DNA of 34,050 nucleotides from Bacillota bacterium (GTDB taxonomy: Bacteria > Bacillota > Clostridia > Christensenellales > SZUA-584): contig JAEZIZ010000134.1 in the NCBI GenBank assembly GCA_023415915.1, positions 1-34,050 of the forward strand, given 5' to 3'. A program made the position numbers and the translations under genes. The notes beneath the pieces are model-generated. The model saw only the letters and a list, made by a program, of their open reading frames with translations. It made no database searches and had not been told where the DNA came from. This document shows positions 8,344-15,357 of this stretch, one piece after another. Positions within the stretch are counted from its first letter, which is position 1; each line of letters starts with the position of its first letter.

Positions 8344-8402
8344 TTTTTGCGGAACCTTTGGGCCATGAAAAAAGATTTAACCCAAAGGCACGGCCGCAAA
8401 AA
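8344..8402 (-). promoter_or_regulatory. rpsB mRNA leader hairpin (candidate S2 autoregulation site)
   Basis: The leader folds into a long hairpin: an outer nine-pair stem (TTTTTGCGG at 8344-8352 with CCGCAAAAA at 8394-8402), an asymmetric internal loop (2 and 5 bases), then an inner eight-pair stem (CCTTTGGG at 8355-8362 with CCCAAAGG at 8381-8388) closing an 18-base loop. It lies between the promoter and the rpsB ribosome-binding site. Ribosomal-protein leaders often bind their own product; that S2 binds here is an inference. Confidence 0.6.
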
Positions 8403-8429
8403 TCCGCGCCGGTGTGAAATACAGATGGA

Positions 8430-8458
8430 ATTATAACACAGGGGTAATTGAGAATCAA
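8430..8458 (-). promoter_or_regulatory. Sigma-A type promoter of rpsB-tsf
   Basis: On the minus strand TTGATT (8453-8458), a 17-base spacer and TATAAT (8430-8435) make a near-consensus housekeeping promoter. Transcription would begin near 8423 and give a leader of about 120 bases holding the hairpin at 8344-8402. Confidence 0.88.
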
Positions 8459-8460
8459 CA

Positions 8461-8766
8461 AAAAAAGATAGGCTTTGTTTCGATGCTGCGGCATTTTTTC
8501 TTCAATTTCAGCATTTAGACACTGGCGCTTTTATACATATCGGCGATAACAATACAAAAACGTTATTATCGCCGCGCTGCTTTCGCGCCTAAACCCGCGC
8601 GCGCTATTTTACCTGCCCGGCGTGCTTTGCAGCCCAAAGGCGCTTTAGCCTCATAGCTAATATGCTTTCGATACTTTTCATCCGCCGCATATCATACGGC
8701 GCAGCGGATATTTTTTCTATATCTGCAAACAATACTTAGTAATTCTTTCGCGGCAGGTAACAAGCG
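8461..8766. other. Gene-free divergent interval between rpsB promoter and gerAB
   Basis: No coding sequence is visible. Two inverted repeats stand out: GGCGATAA/TTATCGCC (8542-8573) and a hairpin followed by a T-run (8680-8716, listed separately). The gerAB promoter should lie here; I see no convincing match to a sigma-A or forespore sigma-G promoter. Confidence 0.5.
8680..8716 (+). terminator. Terminator-like hairpin ahead of gerAB
   Basis: ATCCGC (8680-8685) pairs with GCGGAT (8704-8709), with an inner CGC/GCG stem and a two-base bulge, then AT and six T. It sits about 50 bases before the gerAB start on the same strand with no plus-strand gene before it. It could therefore be an attenuator in the ger leader or block readthrough into the operon. 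Confidence 0.5.
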
Positions 8767-9855
8767 TTGATCAATAACAGGCAGCTCGCTCTGCTTATAT
8801 TTATTATTCTGGTCGGCGAAACGTCGGCGTATATCCCCGGCCTCATGGCGTCGGCCGCAAGGGAAGGAAACTGGCTGCCCATATTGGTAAACTCTGTTGT
8901 ATTCGGTATTGGCGCGTTTATGATAGTCAAGCTCAACAGTATGTACGACGGCAAGATGCTTTTTGAATATTCCGGCGAGATAATAGGAAAAACAGGCGCT
9001 TATATACTGGGAGCCTTGTTTATCGCGTATTTTATTGTTGTAGCCGTATATCTGCTGACTTCGTTTACTAATCTGCTGAGAAACAACTTTCTTTATAATA
9101 CTCCGGCGTGGTTTGAGCTGCTGCTTGGCATACCAATATTCGGATACGCGGCATATAAAGGCGTAAGGAATATAGCGCGCATGGCCGAAATGACAGGCGT
9201 TCTTTTATTTGTCACCGCATTTTTAATACACCTCGCAATGCTTCTTGAGGGAAAGATTCAAAATATTGAACCTTTATTCAACCCGTACGCTACAGGAAGA
9301 TATATTGCGGCAATGAAAGAAGCGATAATTCCATATCTCGGATTGGAGCTGCTCACCATCGTTCCGTTCGCGCTTTCAGCAAAAAAGAAAGCGCCCAAAG
9401 TCGCGTTTCTGTCCGTTATCGCATGCGGCGTTTTTTTCGTATTCATTGTCGAGACTAGCATAATGATAGTGGGCATGGACGATATAGTAAACTATACGGA
9501 CTCTTTGATAGCAGCTTTGCGCCAGGTGGAGATACCTACCATTGAGTTCCTCTCAAGGATAGATATATTCTACCTTACGGTAGGCTTTGCCGCTTCCATT
9601 GTCTATATAATAATAGTGTATTGCGCTATAGTCGAGTATATATGCAAAATGCTTCCTAAGCTAAGCAGACTCGCTATTGTCGTGGCGGTGGGTATTATAC
9701 TCTTCATACTCGGCATATTTGCAAGCGGTATCGACAACCTGCGCAAGATGTTCAGCCTTTACGCCGTCTATCTGATACCGGCGGCTTCGATTGTCATTCC
9801 TGTATCTCTTTATATTATTGCAAAGGTGAGAAAAAATGCCCGCAAAACGAATTAG
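8767..9855 (+). CDS. GerAB-family spore germinant receptor, permease-like B subunit
   Basis: Integral membrane subunit of a GerA-type nutrient receptor in the spore inner membrane; it belongs to the amino acid/polyamine/organocation transporter superfamily and is thought to bind the germinant. 362 residues with about ten hydrophobic helices; the N-terminus NRQLALLIFIILVGETSAYIPG is the usual opening of the family. The start is TTG: an in-frame TAA stands just three codons upstream at 8758-8760, so nothing longer is possible. A weak AGG lies nine bases before it. It overlaps the C-subunit gene by 20 bases. The germinant cannot be predicted. Confidence 0.92.
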   Translation: MINNRQLALLIFIILVGETSAYIPGLMASAAREGNWLPILVNSVVFGIGAFMIVKLNSMYDGKMLFEYSGEIIGKTGAYILGALFIAYFIVVAVYLLTSFTNLLRNNFLYNTPAWFELLLGIPIFGYAAYKGVRNIARMAEMTGVLLFVTAFLIHLAMLLEGKIQNIEPLFNPYATGRYIAAMKEAIIPYLGLELLTIVPFALSAKKKAPKVAFLSVIACGVFFVFIVETSIMIVGMDDIVNYTDSLIAALRQVEIPTIEFLSRIDIFYLTVGFAASIVYIIIVYCAIVEYICKMLPKLSRLAIVVAVGIILFILGIFASGIDNLRKMFSLYAVYLIPAASIVIPVSLYIIAKVRKNARKTN

Positions 9856-10951
9856 GTTAACAGTATTGATTATACTTATCATATTAACGGCTGCAGGATG
9901 CTGGGATGCTCGGGACATAGAAGATAAAGACATAGCGATCACAGTAGCCGTGGACAGGACGGCGGAAGGCGACCACGCCTTTTACGTAAAAGTCGCGTCT
10001 ATCTCCGCCGGCGGTGAGAGCGGCACGCAGAATAAGACAGACACTAAATCCAGGCTGGTTACTGGCATGGGCAGCTCGTATATCGAAGCAAGGGAAAATA
10101 TCGACAGGTCCGCGGATAACCCTATATTTCTTGGGGCTGTGCAGACGATAATACTCACGGAAAGTCTGGCGTACAGCGGTATCGAGGATTATATGCTCAG
10201 GGTGCGCCAGACGCCGGAATACAGGAAGACACTCGATGTGGTGGTTACGCCTACCGAACCTGTAACACTGATGAACTATGAGCCGGAAAACGAACAGACG
10301 GCCGGGTTTGCAATAGAATCCCTTATAAAAAGCCTTGTCGATTCCGGCCAGACATTTGATTTTTCGCTTGGAGATCTGCTTGGAATAATAGCGTCCCGCA
10401 ACAAATGCTTTCTGCTGCACAATGTCGCCTTGAAAGATAGCATTACCGTTATCGGTTACTCCATTTTTGATAATGGCATTTGCACCGGCTTTATACCCAT
10501 CGAGGAAAGCAAAGGGGTATTGTTTCTCAAAGCTGATGCGCCCCAGCCATATTACAACATATATTTCAGCGCGGGCAGCGCGGCGATAAGGGTGCGCAGC
10601 GCCGCCAAAGATATAAGGCCATATTATAACGACGGAAAAATCAGCTTTGACTTGAGCTTCGACATAAGCGCCCAGGTGCTGTCTTTGAGCAGCAACATAA
10701 AGATATCGGAACAAACGCGGCAGGAAATAGAATCGGGACTAGAGGCAAAGGTGCTTGACGACCTTTCAAAAGCCATAATGACGTCGCAAAGCTCAGGGTG
10801 TGACTATCTCGACTTCCATACTTTTTTCAGGATCAGGTACCCGGAAGAAGCAAACAACATTGACTGGAAAGAGGCATATAAAAGCGCCGCTTTCAACATA
10901 AGCGTAAGTGCAAAGCTGGACCTTGTAAGCACGGTAAACTATAGTGAATAG
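9836..10951 (+). CDS. GerAC-family spore germinant receptor lipoprotein, C subunit
   Basis: Lipoprotein subunit of the germinant receptor. The N-terminus is a signal peptide ending in the lipobox LTAAGC at about residue 22, followed by WDARDIED, the typical start of mature GerAC proteins. 371 residues, close to the family norm. Further family features are the RENIDRSADNPIFLGAVQTIILTESLA stretch and a C-terminal region containing FHTFFRIRYPEEANNIDWKE. The start overlaps the end of the B-subunit gene and the stop lies ten bases before the preferred start of the A-subunit gene, so the three are made together. Confidence 0.92.
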   Translation: MPAKRIRLTVLIILIILTAAGCWDARDIEDKDIAITVAVDRTAEGDHAFYVKVASISAGGESGTQNKTDTKSRLVTGMGSSYIEARENIDRSADNPIFLGAVQTIILTESLAYSGIEDYMLRVRQTPEYRKTLDVVVTPTEPVTLMNYEPENEQTAGFAIESLIKSLVDSGQTFDFSLGDLLGIIASRNKCFLLHNVALKDSITVIGYSIFDNGICTGFIPIEESKGVLFLKADAPQPYYNIYFSAGSAAIRVRSAAKDIRPYYNDGKISFDLSFDISAQVLSLSSNIKISEQTRQEIESGLEAKVLDDLSKAIMTSQSSGCDYLDFHTFFRIRYPEEANNIDWKEAYKSAAFNISVSAKLDLVSTVNYSE

Positions 10952-10961
10952 AGGTAAAGCA

Positions 10962-12395
10962 ATGAACAACCAACGGCAATTTGACGAAACCGTAAAGAAC
11001 CTGGAGATAAAAGACAAGGGCTACAGCGTGAGGACCATCCCCTATAAGGGAGGGTTATTAAAGATATTTTTTATAAAGCAGCTTACGGACGCCGTATCCC
11101 TCACCGAGAACGTAATAAAGCCTCTTATTCAGCATATAAACGCGTCGCAGAACGCGCCGAAGGCAAAAGATGTGTTGGAAAACGTTATTTTCGCCGAGGA
11201 CACCAGGCTGGAAAACGATTACTCACTTGCCGAGCAATATCTGCTCGACGGGATGACGGTTATACTTTTCAGCGGTGAACGCGAATATGTTACCGTAAAT
11301 ATCAAAAAGACGGAGCACCGCCAGGTTGCGCCTCCCGAGCTCAGCTACACGCTCCGGTCCCCCCGCGACTGCTTTGTGGAAAATCTCGACTCCAACCTTT
11401 CGCTGCTGCGCTACAGGGTAAAAGACCCGGGCTTTCGGGCCGAGGAAATGACGGTAGGCAATCGGACGAAGACCCGCGTAGTGCTTTCATATATCGAGAG
11501 CATAATCGACCCCAATTTGGTAAAGGATATCCGCAACAGGATAAACAGCATAAACATCGATGCAATAGTCGATTCGAGCGAACTGCAGCATTTACTGTCA
11601 ACCAAAAATTCGATGCTGCCTCAGATGGGAGTAATAGAGAGATCGGACCTGGCTGTGGAAACGCTTTTGGAAGGGAAGATGGTAATACTCGTGGACGGCA
11701 GCAATCTTCCGCTGTCCGTACCTAAAGTGTTTACCGAATTTCTGTATTCGTGCGACGACCGGTATGATAACAGGTACTTCGCGTTATTCATCAGGATACT
11801 GCGCTATATCGCCTTTTTCATATCTTATACCGGCGCGGCGTTGTACGTAGCCATTGAGTCCTTTCATAACGACATACTACCCGCAGACTACGTACTGCTG
11901 CTTGCGCAGATGAGAGCAAAAGTTCCTTATACCGCTTTGGTGGGCGCGCTTATACTGGAATTCGTCACCGAGCTGATACGCGAAGCGCTGCTGCGCGTAC
12001 CCAAGCAGATAGGCCCGGCAATAGGTATCGTGGGGGCTATTATAATCGGGCAGGCGGCAATGTCTTCCGGGCTGTTTACATCCGTGCTTCTTATACTGAT
12101 ATCCATTGAATTTCTGGCGTCCTTTTCGGTGCCGGATTTTACGCTTATGAACCCGTTTCGCGTAATTAAGCTGCTCATAATATTATTATCGGGACTCGCG
12201 GGCTTTTACGGGCTTATACTCGGGCTCACTTTCGTGCTTGCCAAGCTTGTTTCCACCGATTCGTTCGGAGTTCCTTATATGGCGCCATTCGCTCCCTTAA
12301 ACCGCTATGATTTCAAGCGTGCGTTTTCTTTCAACCGTGCAAACAGCAAACAGCGCCAGCATTACGTAAAACCAAAGGATGCGAAGAGAGGCTGA
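10962..12395 (+). CDS. GerAA-family spore germinant receptor, A subunit
   Basis: 477 residues. The N-terminal cytoplasmic part (about 1-270) has the family motif PRDCFVENLDSNLSLLRYRV. The C-terminal part has about five membrane helices, with RVPKQIGPAIGIVGAIIIGQAA and the final MAPFAP motif. A GTG at 10944 is in frame, but AGAGG (10950-10954) lies seven bases before the ATG at 10962, which I take as the start. GerA A subunits have been described as forming oligomeric ion channels in the spore inner membrane. The gene comes last in the operon, whereas A-B-C is the common order. It supports a spore-forming host. Confidence 0.92.
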   Translation: MNNQRQFDETVKNLEIKDKGYSVRTIPYKGGLLKIFFIKQLTDAVSLTENVIKPLIQHINASQNAPKAKDVLENVIFAEDTRLENDYSLAEQYLLDGMTVILFSGEREYVTVNIKKTEHRQVAPPELSYTLRSPRDCFVENLDSNLSLLRYRVKDPGFRAEEMTVGNRTKTRVVLSYIESIIDPNLVKDIRNRINSINIDAIVDSSELQHLLSTKNSMLPQMGVIERSDLAVETLLEGKMVILVDGSNLPLSVPKVFTEFLYSCDDRYDNRYFALFIRILRYIAFFISYTGAALYVAIESFHNDILPADYVLLLAQMRAKVPYTALVGALILEFVTELIREALLRVPKQIGPAIGIVGAIIIGQAAMSSGLFTSVLLILISIEFLASFSVPDFTLMNPFRVIKLLIILLSGLAGFYGLILGLTFVLAKLVSTDSFGVPYMAPFAPLNRYDFKRAFSFNRANSKQRQHYVKPKDAKRG

Positions 12396-12456
12396 ATACA
12401 AAGCTATAAACCCTACGGCTTTTGTGCGCCGCAATGCTGCAGTCTGGTCTCCATAC

Positions 12457-12478
12457 AAAAAACGCCTTCCGCGAGGCG
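12457..12478 (-). terminator. Intrinsic terminator between convergent genes
   Basis: CGCCT (12463-12467) pairs with AGGCG (12474-12478) around a six-base loop. On the minus strand it is followed by TTTTTT, which fits termination of the LCP transcript after a 340-base 3' region. On the plus strand only TTT follows, so it may also stop gerAA transcription weakly. Confidence 0.6.
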
Positions 12479-12517
12479 CTTTGAGTGTTGATGCCTCTTT
12501 ATTTCCATGCTAGGACG

Positions 12518-12809
12518 CCTCATCCGACGCGGCAAGCCGCGCCACCTTCCTCTGTTCGCAATAGTCGTCTGCCTCACTATAGTCCATTCTCCTTTACCGC
12601 CCAGCTAACGCCAGTCACAGAGCCTCCGGCTCGCTTCAAAGGTGAAGGTTTTCTTTAATCATATTATGCGCTCTTAAAGGCTTCTCCTTGAGGAGAAGCT
12701 GTCGCCGACAGGCGACTGATGAGGTGTTATAAATGCCCGCAGTTATCCCCTCATCCGTCGCTTCGCGCCACCTTCCCCCTCCAGGGGAAGGCTACACCTC
12801 ATGCGTCGC
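12518..12809. repeat. Cluster of palindromic intergenic repeats (three copies plus a fragment)
   Basis: Copy 1 is 12518-12550 and copy 3 is 12747-12792, both read as CCTCATCCG-nCGC...GCGCCACCTTCC on the plus strand. Copy 2 (12677-12726) is the opposite orientation and ends GCGACTGATGAGG. A fragment CACCTCATGCGTCGC lies at 12795-12809. Copies 2 and 3 carry a hairpin at the other end (CTTCTCC/GGAGAAG and CCTTCCCC/GGGGAAGG). The conserved GACnGATGAGG end and the changing but still paired arms are typical of small dispersed palindromic repeats. Confidence 0.7.
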
Positions 12810-12819
12810 TTTTAGGCTG

Positions 12820-13815
12820 CTAATTCTCCAAAAAGTCCTTAAGCTTTTTCATCTCGGTGTCAAAATCCTTGGGCTGAACTATTGAGCCTGCTCCCTTTAC
12901 CTTGAAATTGTCATATTTCTCGGGGTACCTGAACGTTTTGAGCCCGCCGGTGATGCCCTTAACGTTTTTGGCAATCTCGAGTATATCTCCAAGAGGTATA
13001 TCCGTGCGTACGTACTGATACATTGCGTCTATGAGTCCGGGTATCTCGTCAAGGCTTATTTCCTTCGCCTTGTTAAAAAGCTGAGAAAGCACGTTATGCT
13101 GGCGCGCTATCCTCCCATCGTCCCAGTCCGGATGGCGTATCCTCATATACGCCACCGCCTGCCGTCCGTTTAAGTGGTGCTTTCCGGGTTTATCTATAGT
13201 CTTTATCGCGTGCATGCTATCTTCCGTATTTATTTCGTTTATGTTGATATTGAGCCATTCGAACTCCTGCCCTTTGTTTATCGTCACATCCACGCCGCCG
13301 AACGCGTCTATTATATCTTCCATGCCGTAGAAGTTTATGATTACATAATAGTCTGTCTTTATGCCGAAATTCTGCTGAAACGTCTTTTTCGCAAGGTCTA
13401 TGCCCTCACTGAACGCGGTATTAAGCTTGTTCATATTATGGCCTTCTATAGGCACGTAAGTATCCCTCATGAACGAAGCAAGCTTCAATACGTTTTTGTC
13501 CTTGTCTATGCGCAATACCATCATCACATCCGAGAGGCCGGTAAATTTTCCTGCGCGCCTGTTGTCCACGCCTATGAGCAGTATGTCCATTGTCCCCGCA
13601 GTCTCTTCGACCTGCTCCACTTTGCCGCCCTTGTACGTAGGCAAACCGCTTGTTTCTGGGTCTATCTCCACAGCCAAAGCAACGGCGGGGTCCACGCCCG
13701 GTTTCTCCCATATCTTTGCGACATTCGTATATATGAATACGATGCAGACTATAAACGACAGCGCAAGCGCGCACAGCGCGATCAGCAATATCTTTAATAA
13801 TTTCTTCCTGCTCAA
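12820..13815 (-). CDS. LytR-CpsA-Psr (LCP) family wall-polymer ligase, copy 1
   Basis: LCP enzymes move undecaprenyl-linked glycopolymers such as teichoic acids or capsule onto peptidoglycan. 331 residues: a short Lys/Arg-rich cytoplasmic start, one membrane helix (about residues 8-30), then the extracellular LCP domain. Visible conserved motifs are DILLIGVDNRRAGKFTGLSD, the catalytic-site Arg/Asp in ASFMRDTYVPI, and MRIRHPDWDDGRIARQ, which holds the phosphate-binding arginines. The start is TTG with GGGAGG nine bases upstream. It is closely similar to the next gene upstream and both end LxDFLEN, so they arose by tandem duplication. No extra C-terminal domain is present. Confidence 0.92.
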   Translation of the reverse strand: MSRKKLLKILLIALCALALSFIVCIVFIYTNVAKIWEKPGVDPAVALAVEIDPETSGLPTYKGGKVEQVEETAGTMDILLIGVDNRRAGKFTGLSDVMMVLRIDKDKNVLKLASFMRDTYVPIEGHNMNKLNTAFSEGIDLAKKTFQQNFGIKTDYYVIINFYGMEDIIDAFGGVDVTINKGQEFEWLNININEINTEDSMHAIKTIDKPGKHHLNGRQAVAYMRIRHPDWDDGRIARQHNVLSQLFNKAKEISLDEIPGLIDAMYQYVRTDIPLGDILEIAKNVKGITGGLKTFRYPEKYDNFKVKGAGSIVQPKDFDTEMKKLKDFLEN

Positions 13816-13886
13816 TTCCCAATACCTCCCAGAAGCATTTCAATAATATTACAATATTTTTTGGACATCGTACATACTTTTTACAC

Positions 13887-13926
13887 AAAAAGCGGCGGGG
13901 CGTTTAACCACCCCACCGCAGTTTTT
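13887..13926 (-). terminator. Terminator between the two LCP genes
   Basis: GCGG (13892-13895) and GGGG (13897-13900) pair with CCCC (13911-13914) and CCGC (13916-13919), leaving one mismatch and a ten-base loop. TTTTT follows on the minus strand, and the plus strand also has five T after the stem. It begins about 25 bases after the upstream LCP stop codon, so the downstream copy may need its own promoter. Confidence 0.8.
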
Positions 13927-13949
13927 CAAAATATTAAATGTAATTCCGT

Positions 13950-14981
13950 CTAGTTTTCGAGAAAATCGTGCAGATTCTTTATAGCTGTATCGAAATCTTT
14001 AGGCTGCACTATCGACATCCCCTTGTAGCCGCCGTTCACGAAGTTGTCAGGATACATGAACCTTCCAAGCTCGGTGCCCTCCATGGCTTTTATGGTGTTC
14101 GCTAAGTCGAGCATCTTGTCCAAAGGTATATCGGTGCGCACATATTTAACCATAGAGTCGATAAGCCCGGGTATTTCCGACATGCCTACGTCCTTAGCTT
14201 TCTTAAACAGCGCGGAAAGCACCGTCTGCTGGCGCGCTATCCTTCCGTTGTCGCCGCCCGGATGCCTTATCCTCATATACGCCACGGCCTGGCGCCCGTT
14301 GAGGTGATGCTCTCCCGCCTTGTTGATATTGTCAGCGTCTTTGCCGCTGTCTTCATTGTTTATCTCGTTGATATTGATATTAAGCCATTCAAGTTCGTTT
14401 TTCTCAATATTGACATCAACGCCGCCCAGCCCCTCGACTATGTCTTCCATACCATAGAAGTTTACGATGATGTAATAATCGGGCGCGAGGCCGAAGCTGT
14501 CTTTAAACGTCTTCTTGGCGAGATCGATGCCGCCAAAGCTGTAAGCGGCGTTGAGCTTGTTTTTGCCGTGCCCTTCTATCTCCACCAGCGTATCCCTCAT
14601 GAACGATGCGAGCTTTAATTTACCGTTGTTTTTATCGACGCGCATATAGATAAGTACGTCTGAGCGCCCGGAGAATTTCCCGTTTTCCCTGTTGTCCACG
14701 CCGATGAGCATTATGTCGGTAGTGCCCGGCTCTTTGTCGATTTCCGGAGCCTTGCCGCCATGGAATGAAGCGTCGGGCAGCCCGCTGGCCTCAGGGTCCG
14801 TCTCATACATTTCGCCGCCTGCGCTGACTTCAGGCTTACCCCAAATCTGCGATATGTTTGCCCAAATATATATGCCTGTTCCTAACAGCATTACCGCCAA
14901 TACGCATATCACTATGGTCAGTACTTTTACCGGTTTCTTTTTCTTCTTAGGAACATTTATCCTAATTGATTTCTCCGCCAA
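13950..14981 (-). CDS. LytR-CpsA-Psr (LCP) family wall-polymer ligase, copy 2
   Basis: 343 residues with the same plan as its neighbour: a basic start with KKKKKPVK, one membrane helix (about 18-40), a short Gly/Glu-rich spacer and the LCP domain. Motifs seen: DIMLIGVDNRENGKFSGRSD, ASFMRDTLVEI, NFYGMEDIVEGLGGVDV and MRIRHPGGDNGRIARQ. The start is TTG with AGGAG eleven bases upstream. A candidate promoter TTGGCA-N16-TATTAT lies further upstream. The 376 bp before the gene hold an unusual set of RNA hairpins that may form a regulatory leader. Which polymer it transfers cannot be told. Confidence 0.92.
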   Translation of the reverse strand: MAEKSIRINVPKKKKKPVKVLTIVICVLAVMLLGTGIYIWANISQIWGKPEVSAGGEMYETDPEASGLPDASFHGGKAPEIDKEPGTTDIMLIGVDNRENGKFSGRSDVLIYMRVDKNNGKLKLASFMRDTLVEIEGHGKNKLNAAYSFGGIDLAKKTFKDSFGLAPDYYIIVNFYGMEDIVEGLGGVDVNIEKNELEWLNININEINNEDSGKDADNINKAGEHHLNGRQAVAYMRIRHPGGDNGRIARQQTVLSALFKKAKDVGMSEIPGLIDSMVKYVRTDIPLDKMLDLANTIKAMEGTELGRFMYPDNFVNGGYKGMSIVQPKDFDTAIKNLHDFLEN

Positions 14982-15116
14982 CCTTGTTCACACTCCTAAT
15001 AAACTTTTATCATAAAAGCCTTCGCTTTTAAGGATTTCACCACCGGCCCGAATCAAAAAGTTCAGGCATATATATGCAATCACCATCATACAACATGTTT
15101 TTTGATTTGTATATAC

Positions 15117-15170
15117 TTATATAAAACATAATAATATGGTTTTGGCCGATGCCAAACTAACGCTTGTCAT
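15117..15170 (-). CDS. Possible 17-residue leader peptide
   Basis: ATG at 15170 is preceded by GGAGG with an eight-base spacer and reads MTSVSLASAKTILLCFI before a TAA. The ribosome-binding site lies within the loop and arm of the hairpin at 15171-15193. The peptide has no recognisable family and no run of one codon of the kind seen in classical attenuators. It may be chance. Confidence 0.25.
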   Translation of the reverse strand: MTSVSLASAKTILLCFI

Positions 15171-15231
15171 CGCCTGTACCTCCAGTACGGGCGGCTGGCG
15201 CTTCTGCGAGAGTTCTATGCATTAAACGCTC

Positions 15232-15262
15232 GCCCTTCACTGGCAAAGTCCAGATGAAGGGC
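15232..15262. promoter_or_regulatory. Hairpin in competition with a distal complement
   Basis: GCCCTTCA (15232-15239) pairs with TGAAGGGC (15255-15262) and CTGG (15240-15243) with CCAG (15250-15253), with one bulged A and a six-base loop. The arm-plus-loop CTGGCAAAGT is also fully complementary to 15309-15318, so only one of the two pairings can form. No T-run follows on the minus strand, and only a loose T-rich stretch on the plus strand. Confidence 0.5.
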
Positions 15263-15357
15263 ATGTTTATATTCGGGTTTTAGCCTTTTTCACATTTTTC
15301 GGATAGAAACTTTGCCAGCATGTTGAACGTGATTTTTATATAGTGTTTTTCTCGTTG

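Larger units (their letters stand above)
12396..12819. other. Gene-free interval between convergent gerAA and LCP gene, rich in inverted repeats
   Basis: 424 bp without a credible coding sequence. It holds a minus-strand terminator (12457-12478), a small GAGCC/GGCTC hairpin (12620-12632) and three to four copies of one palindromic repeat in both orientations (12518-12809). The repeats reach to within ten bases of the LCP stop codon. Confidence 0.7.
14982..15357. other. Gene-free interval with structured island before LCP copy 2
   Basis: A GC-rich island (about 15141-15262) lies in AT-rich flanks. On either strand it can form several hairpins that share bases and so exclude each other: 15144-15174, 15171-15193, 15206-15233 and 15232-15262. 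In addition, CTGGCAAAGT (15240-15249) is perfectly complementary to ACTTTGCCAG (15309-15318). A short ORF with a good ribosome-binding site is at 15117-15170. A further hairpin, roughly 15011-15031, lies close to the LCP ribosome-binding site. Confidence 0.6.

Noticed and set aside
9884..10714. 276-codon minus-strand open frame
   Set aside because: Antisense to the germinant-receptor C gene, which has a clear lipobox and full-length match.
12518..12809. Possible remains of an insertion sequence
   Set aside because: No transposase fragment is present in any frame; the copies are short palindromes only.
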